Assembly: GCF_031877795.1 (NCBI RefSeq)
Contig: NC_133931.1
Span: forward strand, 26,472,264 to 26,536,263
DNA length: 64,000 nt
DNA from: Strix aluco
Taxonomy: Eukaryota; Chordata; Aves; Strigiformes; Strigidae
Direction of reading: 5' to 3'
Under the pieces are notes generated by a model, which was not told the DNA's origin, searched no databases, and was given only the letters and a program-made list of their open reading frames with translations. Made by a program: the position numbers and the translations under genes. Shown in pieces: positions 54,701-64,000 of this stretch. How positions within the stretch are numbered: position 1 is the stretch's first letter; each line of letters opens with the position of its first letter.

Positions 54701-57700
54701 AAGAACTTTTTTTTAAAAAATGGAAATAGACACCACAGGCCCAGTTCCCATGATCTAGTTTTTAGTGTCATGTGTATATGGAAACCTAAGGCATGCTCTG
54801 TCACTTCTTTAATTAAAATCTGGTAACCTTATATTACAAGATTATCCATTTGAAACAATCTCCTTCCAAAAATGGCTTAAAGTCATAAACACAATTCTGC
54901 CATTATTGGGCAAACAAAATTTGTAATGATCTTTAGTACATAAGGTCACACGTTCATCTCCCTTTCTTGATTTTGCCCAAAACACAGGAGGGAAACAGAG
55001 TAAGAAAAGGCATTTTGTGTGTTCTCAATTATTACAATAAGTCACTCTCTGTAAATGAAGGCAGTTGTTATGCATAAGCCGCCGTTACACATACAAATAC
55101 AGTATTTCTATGATAATCAAACATATCTTCTTAATTAATCTTAAATAGACTCGCCAGATTTTGCACACAGATGCTCTGGAAAAGGAATTTTGTTTGTTGT
55201 AGAGTGAAATGTCTAAACTCACAGAACCTGCATAATTTGAACAACAGCAGTTTGGTTTTCTCTTCTGAAACACTCACCTGTGACTGGAAATATTAGTAAA
55301 GGAAAAAATGGCAAAATAACAGTATTTTTTAAAGTATCTGTTTTCACTTCTACTTTTAATATCTTGTGAAGTATTTGGCTCAGCTATTTCAAAACTTCTG
55401 TATACTTGGAGGGGGCCATTATTATGTTGTCTGAAGCTTCCTGCTGTAAGACATTACTTACAATTTGTTATAGCTTTGCTAGAATTCAAGTATCATGGCC
55501 AAAATATTTTAGGATAGCTATTTGTCTTGGACTGAGAGTTTGGTTATTTATTTATTAAAACACCCCCAAACCAATCAGACAACCTGGGTAGACCATTTCA
55601 GAGAAAAAAAAAAAAAAAAACAAACTAAAAAAATGCATTTTTATATTTAAAATAATCTGGTAAGGTTTTCTTTTCAAAACTGTACTACCCCCACATTTTA
55701 TAAGATGGACTTGAAATGTGGGAGTGAGTACAGATCCTTTGCTATCTGTGGCCAAAGTTGTTGCTGCTGAAACATCACAGTTGCTTAAGAATAAGGGACC
55801 CAATGCTGGAGCCTAACAGCTGTGCTAATGAACATGGTGAAGCCTCTCTCAGACCTAAAAGCTGACCTGCATACAGCCTCAAAAGCAAATGAACATATTC
55901 CTGGTCCCAATACTTTTTATGCATTTTGTGTTGATCACTTTAAAATGCAAATACATAGCGTTTGGTGCCTTTGGCCATGTGCAAAACCAGACTGTACTGA
56001 GATTTAATAACTCTTCAGGCAAAGTCTTAAGTACAGAAAACACAGGTGTTACAAGAAGCTAAGCCACAGAAGGGTATTTGGGAGTAGCTTAGCAAAGAGA
56101 CAAGAAGAAACAAGCTAGGTGCAAGCTATATACCCATGAAATCAACTGGAAATTAGTGCAAGAGGGACAAAAATGGGACCAGTCTCCCTTTGGGGAGAAT
56201 AGCTTACTGGTACCATTTACTCCCTCAGTTCTCATGGAAGGGAACTCTGCATCACAGCTCAAGTTCTAATCTTACGCTGACACTGTGTGCCTTTATTACA
56301 CGAGGAATTCTAGTGAGTTATTACTTAACTGATTTGATTAATGTTAAATGGTAATTCTTTGGCAGAGACAAAAAAAAATTAATTCTCCTGTGTGGCATTT
56401 GACCATCACAGTAAGTTTTGCTCTTTCTGTAGTTCCATGCCCCAGTCACTAGAAAGATCCTAATTTCTGAAATAAAGTTGATGAAATCCTACAAAGAATC
56501 GGACTGCTTCACTGAGTCCAATGCTACAGTGTAATAAAAAATAAACAGCGTATCATCATGAACTTAAATGCTGTATCATAATACATAGGCATAAAGGACT
56601 GAAGTACGATTGCCTTGATCCCCTTTATTCTGGCATTTCCTAGATTCTGATTGCTTCAGAATTTGAAACTTCAATGAGATTTTAAGGGAAATTCTGTGGA
56701 GGATTAATTTTCTTCCCCTGTGATACAGAATAGTATAGTGGGGAGAGTCACTGGGCTTTTGAAAGGAACAGTAGTCTGGTTGAATATTCTACTAACAGAA
56801 TAACAACTTTTACTTTCACACTTCATCTCATAGCTGGAGGAAACTCACACCCCATCCAGGAACAAGGAAACACCACTACCAAAATAACAGGGAGAAAACC
56901 AGTAAAAACAAAAAATCCACAGAAGTAAAAAAAGTTTTCTGATTACACTTATTTTCAAAAACCTCCAAATTCCTAGATGCAACCTATGCTTACCTGTCTT
57001 GCATAAACATATCAAATACTTTGTAGTTTCTTTTCAATCAAAAAGGGAGTGACTAACAAAGCAGCTATTGTAAGCTGTAACTCATCATAAAGTTTAAGAA
57101 AAGATTCAACATGAACATAGGTAAAGAGCATTCTTCTCTTACTACTTTCTAAACACAATAGTTTAATTCCTGAGATGTTTGAAAAAAAAAATTTCTTATA
57201 GCTACTAGAAATACAGGATACAATAATGTGTCGATCTGAAGGATTCCGCTGACGTGTCTTTTCCAGCTGAGTTAATTGCTTGGCTTCTCTGTTCTTTGCT
57301 GTTAAAGTTGCTTTAAGATCATCCTGGAAATAAAATGTTTTAGACATGTTTGAAATAGATGTAGGAAAATACAAAATTCACTTTTCATACATGCATTGCC
57401 TAGAAAACATGAACAAGAGTTCTGCTTTAAATAAAACCAGATTTTACTGATCTTATTCTGTTAAATGATCCTCTGAAAGTGAAGTCAGTGGTGACCAAGA
57501 GAGTTTAGCACCTTGTACAACTCTGTAGCACACACTGTAATTTAAAATGTGGGGGAAAAAAGAAAAACATATTTACAGCTTTTCATGAGAAGTATAGTGG
57601 ATGGTCAAAAGCTGAGATCCCCAAAGCAGTAAGAAGACAGGCTCACTCCAGGCTTAGCAATGGAATAAAGGTGGCATTTAGAAATAAAAAGTGGCATCAA

Positions 57701-60700
57701 ATACATCAGGAAGAAAAAACCAAAACAGGCAGCAGCCAGTACCAATCAGAAGTTATGAAGAACACAAAACTGCTACACAGAGCTTAAGGTGCCATAGAAA
57801 ATCCATGGCTGAAAGGGTTAAACTGCATATTTATATATGCAGTTAGGAACATGTTTAAATAGATTCAGAACAAAATGCATCCTAGTAATGATGTAGTGGA
57901 GAAGATGAAACTTACTGATCTAGAAAAGGCAGAAACTGTTGATAAATACTTTTGCTCCTCATTTTCAAAGGAGAATTACAATGTACTTCTAGGAAGATTG
58001 TGACAATTTAAGAATGTTTATATACCACTCTCAAATTCTCGTTCATGCTATAAAACTGTGTTTTGCAAATACTTTGGCATATATGGAATCTAAAATTGTC
58101 AGTCAGATACTTATCACTCCATTGACCCTGGTATGGGATATGACATTAATTTTAATGTCTCTAATTTAAACGAGCAGTACCTTAGAACAAGCAGAAATAC
58201 AGCCCAAAGGAATCAGTCTAACAAAATCTGAGGCAGGAGCTGGGCATGCATTTCAAACCATTATTTCACACAACAAAGACCAGTTCCCATTTATCTACCC
58301 CTCCAGAACAGAGCGGATTAAAGCTATTAAAAACTATCATCTCAGGAAGTTATCTGTGCTCCTTCCTTGGATTTCAGAATTTTAACATGGTTGTAGGTCT
58401 CCTTCACCCAGACATGCAACCAAGAATGTCTCAAAGTTCTGTGATCCTGTGACCAGATCACTAGTCAATGACAAGCAAAAGCAGGTTTCAGAGTGCTGTT
58501 TCTTCAATAATGGGTCTGTACGTGAGGTCAGGATCAAAACACGCAGTTTCTTCCTTATTTCTATCCTTACTGTTTGTTTATATGTCTTTGTGCATATGAC
58601 TCATTTTGCTGCAGAGCTGGTTTCTGATAATAAGAACAACTTCCTATCAAAACTAATTTTGCTGCTGTTTTTTCAAAAGGGAATTTACATCGCCTTTAAG
58701 GCCGTCTGAAAGACAGCTGGAAAGGGCTTTCTCCTTTATGAAAACCATGCGGCTGCAAGAAAAGCAGCAATATAAAAAAAGTTATAATTTAGATTTTAGA
58801 ATGTAAGGTGGAGAAAGAGAAGAGAAAAACATTTATTTTTGCCATAGAACAAAGCAGTATTGTCTCTCATGGTCACAGCTGCGTGTTTAGTGTTATTTAA
58901 TGAGCGAGCCCTGTTAACAGCACTGGCTTTCTAGGCCCGTTTAAAACAGTCAATCAGATTTAATCCCGTGGCTGAAAGGGTTCTGACTTTCAAGCAAAGT
59001 ATACTTGAGAAGGCTAAGGAAACTACTAGAGTTACCATTATAAAATTCAGTCTTTTCTTTCTAGTACGTAGTGACTTTGGAAATACCTCCAGGGACTGCA
59101 CTGTTCCCTTCTCTACCTCTGTTCTCTGTAGTAACACCAGCTATCAAACTTCTCTGCTAGCCAAAGCCTGACAAAGATTTGGTGCTACTGTGGCTATAGT
59201 GGTGGAGCTATCTACGAGTTCTGAATGTACAAAGGTAGGGCACAGTTACGTATTTTCTCTAGGATGCTGAAAAACTGAAAAGGGTGCAGAAAAAAAACCA
59301 CATTAAAAATATTCAAAAGCTGGGGAAAATGCCATTATGGTTAAAGAATTACAGCCTACATTATTAGCTAACTGAAAAGAATGAAAAGGGCATCTAAATG
59401 CCTTCATCCAGGAAAAAACAGAGCATCACAGAGCTATTTAATCTCAGTGGAACATATAACAAGAACCAAAGATTAGATGAAGTCTTTCATTTAAAACAAA
59501 ACACCACAAACTAACCACTACCGCAAACTGTCCTACATTCCCCTCCAGTGTCTTCAGACCAAGTTTTGATACGTTTTTGGAAAACATGCTTTAATTATAC
59601 GCAAGGAGAAATGGAATGTAATAGCCAGAGAGATAAAGAACAGGTACAGAGATTATGAAATTATTCATAGTCCCTCTGGTTGTAAACTATGAATTCAAGT
59701 CACACATAAAAACTCTGGTCAGCCATGTAATTTCAAACCACACAGAAGTACAGCTACAGTCCATCCACCAGACAATGAGCTGGCAGATCCTCACCATTGT
59801 ACTGTTACCTGCTTTAGTCACTGAAGTTATTAAAGCAAACCAATCCTTTCTTCTGCAGGTGGATCACCTTGGTTTTATGATGGCCTGTTTTATATGAAGA
59901 AAAGGAACCAGGAACAGAGTTGCCAAAAAGCAGAAAGTGAAGATTGATATGTAGAACAATGAAACAGAAAGAAATTCTAAAATCCTGCATTTAAGGTGCA
60001 TTACAGGACGAGAATATTATCCTAGCTTCCACTGAAGCTGCCAAATCCTGCCCCAGAGAGCTACTCAGCATAGTAAACCAGGACATGTGAATGAAACAAT
60101 TTTATTGCATTAGCAGTTAAAGGACAACACTATTCTGACTGACCTGGGCCTCTTAAAAGCATTTACTATCACAGGACATTGATGTCTTACCCCACAGAAA
60201 CAGCAACAGTTCTTTTTAGATACAGCACAAAAATAGTTTGTGTACACCCTGGAACAGATCCAATAAGTAGCAGTGAGAACATACCCTTTATAAAAAGTGC
60301 TATAATGACATATTCTGCCTGGTTTTACTTAATCAGCTAATGTAGTTACAGGTAAAGCAGTCTTAAAACTAGCATCCTGTGCTAGCTTTACATGAGTGAC
60401 AAAACTTCCTTTTTCACTAAAAATGTCCCAGTGTTTAGAGATGATAACTGAAGACCAGACAGTTGAAGTTTTAACCAAGATTTATGGTAACAGGCAGGGG
60501 GAAAAAAACCCCAAACATAAAATCATTTAGTGGCCCACATCTTTAGAGAAGTCTCTCTTAGTTCAAAGATATGTTGATAAAATCAGTTGATCCCATCTAC
60601 AGTTTAAGAATTTTCTTGTACTCCTCACTGTAGCTAAGATAAACATTATGTAATGCTTTCTGGCATTCTGAAAGGCAAAGACAACAGGAAATGCCATTCA

Positions 60701-61915
60701 CTGTTGCACAGATGACTGTTGCTTCTGTCCTCAGCACAGCTATCCGGGGCAATGCACCTTTAACGCTTCGGAAGCCCCAAGCACTGCTGTAGTGCTCTGG
60801 TCTCCTCAAGAGATGCTATTGCCAGAAACACATGAAACTTGTCTTCCACCCTCAACATTTATATCCTAGAGAATACTCAGGCAGTTCTAGGTCTCAAACT
60901 TGGTTTCAGAGTGACTATTAAGGTACCAAATTCTAGGATACAGGCTCTATAGTCTACAACTCTGCTAAGGACTGCAACATGTAGTACTACTCAAGTGCAG
61001 GATGCATTTCCTTCCTAATTGTTTCTCTAACAACCATGTGAGATAGCTGTGCAGTAACTTCCACACACTGTACTCTGTTCTACACAGTACTGAAAAGATA
61101 CAAGAACAAAAACATTAGAAAAATGGTAGTTTGAGTTTACAGGATGAAAGTATCCTCTATGTAATTTAAAGTATTATGAAGAACTACTTTCATCCTATAA
61201 ACTAGTATGTGCTTATTAAAATTTACTTGCTCAAGCTTATCCCTCTCGGAGGAAAAAAATTTACAGATATTTTGTGGGAATATTTCAAACCCCTGTATCC
61301 ACTGTTTCCAGAATATAGTGAATGAAAGACCTCAGTTTTTTGTGTATCTTTGAGTCATCCTGAGGACTTTGCAGGACAGAGTGGGATTCAGGCCACTACC
61401 TACTGATCAGTTTCAGAAAGTCTCTTCTACATTATGAACTTCAATGTAGAACATAATTGTAAGTTAGAAAAGCTGTTAAAGGCAGCACATAGATGACTAA
61501 GAGCCAAAAGCATTACAGGCAATTCACCTTTTGGAACTCTGAATAACAATGACATTATTTATAAAGAAAAGCATCCTGAATGTGCACTATCCACAAAGTT
61601 TTACGCTATCCACAATGCTTTTTTTCAGCTTGTGCTCCAAGAGTCTGAATACGCTTGTCTTCACATCCAAGCTTTTTCCTCCGACATATATATATAGCTT
61701 CAATTCAGATGTATTACTATATAATTTAGTTAGACTGATTACTGCAATATCAAAAATCAGAACCACCTCCCTGTAAAGTAGAAGTTTTCAACCGAGTGGC
61801 CAGAACACCAAAATGTAGCTTGTGGGAAAACAGATGTTTAACCTACCCTTTTAAGCTTCACTATGGTCCCGTAACTTTTCAGAGGTTCAACAACCTTGGC
61901 TTCAAGCCTGTCAAC
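45617..61915 (-). CDS. CIBAR1: CIBAR1 (FAM92A), last six coding exons; 5' end outside window
   Basis: A BAR-domain protein that partners with CBY1 at the distal centriole and ciliary base, with mitochondrial membrane roles also reported. Exons in order: 61915-61847, 57323-57222, 53594-53490, 52343-52230, 50578-50459, 45727-45617, all in phase, giving 206 codons plus stop. Key blocks: RLEAKVVEPLKSYGTIVKLK, then KATLTAKNREAKQLTQLEKT, LEETIDNFEKQK, EFITIEMLFHGKALE and YTAAYQNIQNID, all BAR-domain helices. The C-terminal part has SRLDIVRANSKSPLQR and an acidic tail of about 20 Glu/Asp. Human has about 289 aa, so roughly 80 N-terminal residues are missing here. I searched 61916-64000 and found no earlier exon. 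Confidence 0.96.
45728..50458. other. CIBAR1 last intron
   Basis: A 4.7-kb AT-rich intron. It has a C-rich run near 48590-48605 and T-rich runs near 49300-49330. I recognised no gene, RNA or repeat family. Confidence 0.5.
50459..50578 (-). CDS. CIBAR1: CIBAR1 penultimate exon
   Basis: Forty codons: VFRSSLYPPDYQSRLDIVRA, then NSKSPLQRTGSLKASLRTVQ, close to human VFRNSLYAPDYSSRLDIV. Acceptor gaacag|GT, donor ACAG|GTAAGA. Confidence 0.97.
52230..52343 (-). CDS. CIBAR1: CIBAR1 BAR-domain exon
   Basis: Thirty-eight codons: EFITIEMLFHGKALEIYTAA then YQNIQNIDENEDLE, almost identical to human. Acceptor ttttag|AA, donor AGAG|GTAAGA. Confidence 0.97.
53490..53594 (-). CDS. CIBAR1: CIBAR1 BAR-domain exon
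   Basis: Thirty-five codons: AESELQRASLDATRTTRQLE then ETIDNFEKQKIKDIK. Acceptor caccag|GC, donor AAAA|GTATGT. Confidence 0.97.
54511..54552. repeat. 22-bp tandem duplication
   Basis: ttattatactgtaattata recurs at 54511 and 54533, period 22 bp. Inside the 3.6-kb CIBAR1 intron 53595-57221, in which I saw nothing else. Confidence 0.85.
57222..57323 (-). CDS. CIBAR1: CIBAR1 BAR-domain exon
   Basis: Thirty-four codons: DDLKATLTAKNREAKQLTQL then EKTRQRNPSDRHII. Acceptor ttccag|GA. The only in-phase donor is ATT|GTATCC, a poor match to consensus. Confidence 0.92.
57840..58010 (+). mobile_element. possible ancient CR1-like LINE fragment
   Basis: One frame reads TDLEKAETVDKYFCSSFSKE. This resembles the stretch of CR1-type ORF2 just before the reverse transcriptase (EKAE...FFASVFT). 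Short and diverged. Confidence 0.4.
59260..59640 (+). mobile_element. possible ancient CR1/L2-like LINE 3' fragment
   Basis: The run gagctatttaatctcagtgg, then acatataacaagaacc and agaccaagttttgatacgtt, follows the order of motifs in old amniote CR1 3' ends. It is in the same intron and orientation as the 57.9-kb fragment, so the two could be one dispersed copy. Confidence 0.4.
61847..61915 (-). CDS. CIBAR1: CIBAR1 exon, most 5' one in the window
   Basis: Twenty-three codons: VDRLEAKVVEPLKSYGTIVK then LKR. Acceptor ttgtag|GT, donor AAGG|GTAGGT. Confidence 0.96.
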
Positions 61916-64000
61916 CTACAAAAGAAATCACAAGGTCACTAAAATCATTTATATCTATGGTGTGCAGAAACAGTAAACAATTCATTTACTAGTGACTCAT
62001 CTTATTGGTAATTTAGTCCATATATGCTGAAAATATAGTGGGATGGAGGTTTTAAAAATATTGCAAAACCCAGAGTCAATTAAATTAACCAGTAAATCAT
62101 TTGTATTTTGAGGAACTCAAGCTGATTTCTAGTGGAATTCCTTTTTCTTCATTGGTAATGTATGGGGATAAATGAAACACGGAGAGTCTAACAACTGAGT
62201 ACTAAATACATCAAACACTGCATCTTGGAGATCTATAGCTTTCTATCTAAAGTTAAAGATCAGTGTATTTGCTCTATGCTTGTTGACAGATTATGGACTA
62301 AGCCCTCTTTGCTGTCAAACATACTGTATGAAATGCAACATTTCTGTTCTTAAAAATAATGGAAACTGTATTGTAAGTACTGAAAATATTAAAAATCCCA
62401 ACAACAGGTTGTTTAAAATGCAAGAATGCTCTCACAGATGAGTGCATCTGAATTTTTGTTTCAGTTCATATAGTTAGAAAAACAGCTACATATGGTCAGA
62501 CAGGCAATAGGTTAAGACCTGCCTGCTTGTCAGAATTGACAATACTGCACAAGTGGCCCCAGCATAAACTGTTCAATGACTTCGGACCAGTAAGTTGTCT
62601 GGCCCATTGCTGTTACATCCAAATTAGGATAAGGTGCATACCTCTATTAGGAAGGGACAGATATCACATTCACCTCTAAACTGGCAGTCACCATCAGTCA
62701 AAATCTATGCCAACTGAGCAAACACTCTACCAGTGCACTGTCAAACAATTTCACTTAAACTACCAATAGAATAGAATGAAATAGGGGCTCTAAATGAAGC
62801 ACATGATATACCAAATAACCTGCCTGTCTTGCTTGCTCACCCTTCCACATGTTGTGGAAGTACCTCACACCTCAGCATTTATATATCTAGCAGTGCAGCT
62901 GAAGACCAGAAATTGATAACCCTTATAAGCTAATTTTGTCTTGCCCACATTGTCAATATACATGAAAACTGTTAAGTAACCTGATGCCCACAAGAAATAA
63001 ATCTGACATTATATATTTGGTTTTCATGAGCAAAAGAGAACTTGATTTAAAGGCTAAAAGCTTCTCTTTCCCTTTGCTGCTTCTGCTGTTTCTCCTTCAA
63101 AGGGCTGTGGTGGTTTGGATCTAGTCATGGTAGGAGGATGTAGGCCAAGTGTCAATTTTTAAAAACATATTTAAAAATTGAAAGAAACAAAACTCAAGTT
63201 GTTACATAGGTACCTCAAAATTACAGATTCACAGTTTAAAGGTGAAAATGGACAGAGATATCATGCAGTCTGACTTCACGTACACCTTTGGCCATAATAT
63301 AAATTTAACATATAAACACAGGAATAAATTACTATTACATCAATTGAAGCATATGGACCTATGTGTGGCTCAGCTGGAATCAGATACATAAGAGCTTGTG
63401 GAAAAAAAAAAAATTAAAAAAAAAAAAAATCGCACTATCCACACCCTTGGATTTCTTATTACTTCTTAAAAATCTGGCCCTAAATACATTGTTAAAGATC
63501 CATGCATATTTCTTGTTTTTCAAACTCTCTACTTAGTAGACTAGATACCTCATAGATTAATTTATTTTAAAACGTTTTCTTTTTCTACTTTGTTAATACA
63601 GAAAGATGACTTGCAATGCTTTTTCTAAAAACAAAACCAACAGCCCTGTCTGAAAACATCAAGAATGTCAACTACTTTAGTCTCTTTTTTCAATTATAAT
63701 GGTTCTTTTCAAATCTATAAATGGGAATTTTCTATGCCCCACTGAAAGAATAGATATGTACTTCAAAAACTAGTTTGAGTACATGTGAATTAATTTATCT
63801 TTTCTTAAATCTCAGCATATGGAATTCTGGATCATGTTTCAGTTTGACTGGCCCCACACATAGATGTGTGACATAAACACCTTTCTTTACACTCTCATTC
63901 ATCTAGCAGAAATGTGATTATATTGTCACACATGGTCCAAATCAGGTTTGTACTTTTACTGTTGAGCTACAGACTTACAAAATCTGGAGTAGTCCCCAAC
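61916..64000. other. CIBAR1 intron to window end
   Basis: No exon was found that codes the expected preceding LKLGLMNFADEF-like peptide. Contains A/T runs near 63400-63430 and the CR1 remnant at 63215. Otherwise nothing recognised. Confidence 0.5.
63215..63320 (-). mobile_element. possible ancient CR1 3' end, antisense
   Basis: cagattcacagtttaaaggt, then gatatcatgcagtctgactt and ggccataatataaattt match the pattern of the reverse complement of old amniote CR1 tails. Diverged. Confidence 0.4.

Overview
This window is vertebrate nuclear DNA, almost certainly from a bird. It has AT-rich introns, two sharp CpG islands, several CR1 LINE fragments of the avian type, and two solo copies of one avian-type endogenous retroviral LTR family. 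Three protein-coding genes account for all the convincing coding sequence: TMEM67 (meckelin) on the minus strand, RBM12B on the plus strand, and CIBAR1 (FAM92A) on the minus strand. From memory, this is the human 8q22.1 gene order with the same relative orientations. The species cannot be fixed from the sequence. The LTR family suggests a neoavian bird, but only weakly.

Positions 1-32,400 hold TMEM67 reading right to left. I could place all 28 coding exons by splice sites and protein similarity. Their summed length is 2949 nt, which gives 982 codons plus stop with every exon junction in phase. The start codon (32206) lies in a CpG island and the stop codon is at 697-695. Introns contain CR1 fragments (about 6.5 kb and 17 kb), a decayed solo LTR (8.4 kb), a possible further LTR (about 24 kb) and a degenerate array with a period near 150 bp (2.25-3.43 kb).

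Positions 32,400-34,950 are a head-to-head promoter interval. The TMEM67 CpG island and a second, larger island carrying NRF1, ETS and YY1 motifs (the likely RBM12B promoter) are separated by a CR1 insertion. RBM12B follows with a predicted 46-nt 5' UTR exon and one coding exon (698 codons, five RRM-like domains). Its first intron contains a solo LTR that splits a coding-like antisense relic I could not identify.

Positions 40,400-64,000 hold the two converging 3' ends and then the last six coding exons of CIBAR1, whose start lies beyond the window. TMEM67 and CIBAR1 both act at the base of the cilium (known biology), so a nuclear RNA-binding gene is flanked by two ciliary genes. I see no operon, CRISPR, phage or novel multi-gene system. 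The items worth following up are listed as findings.
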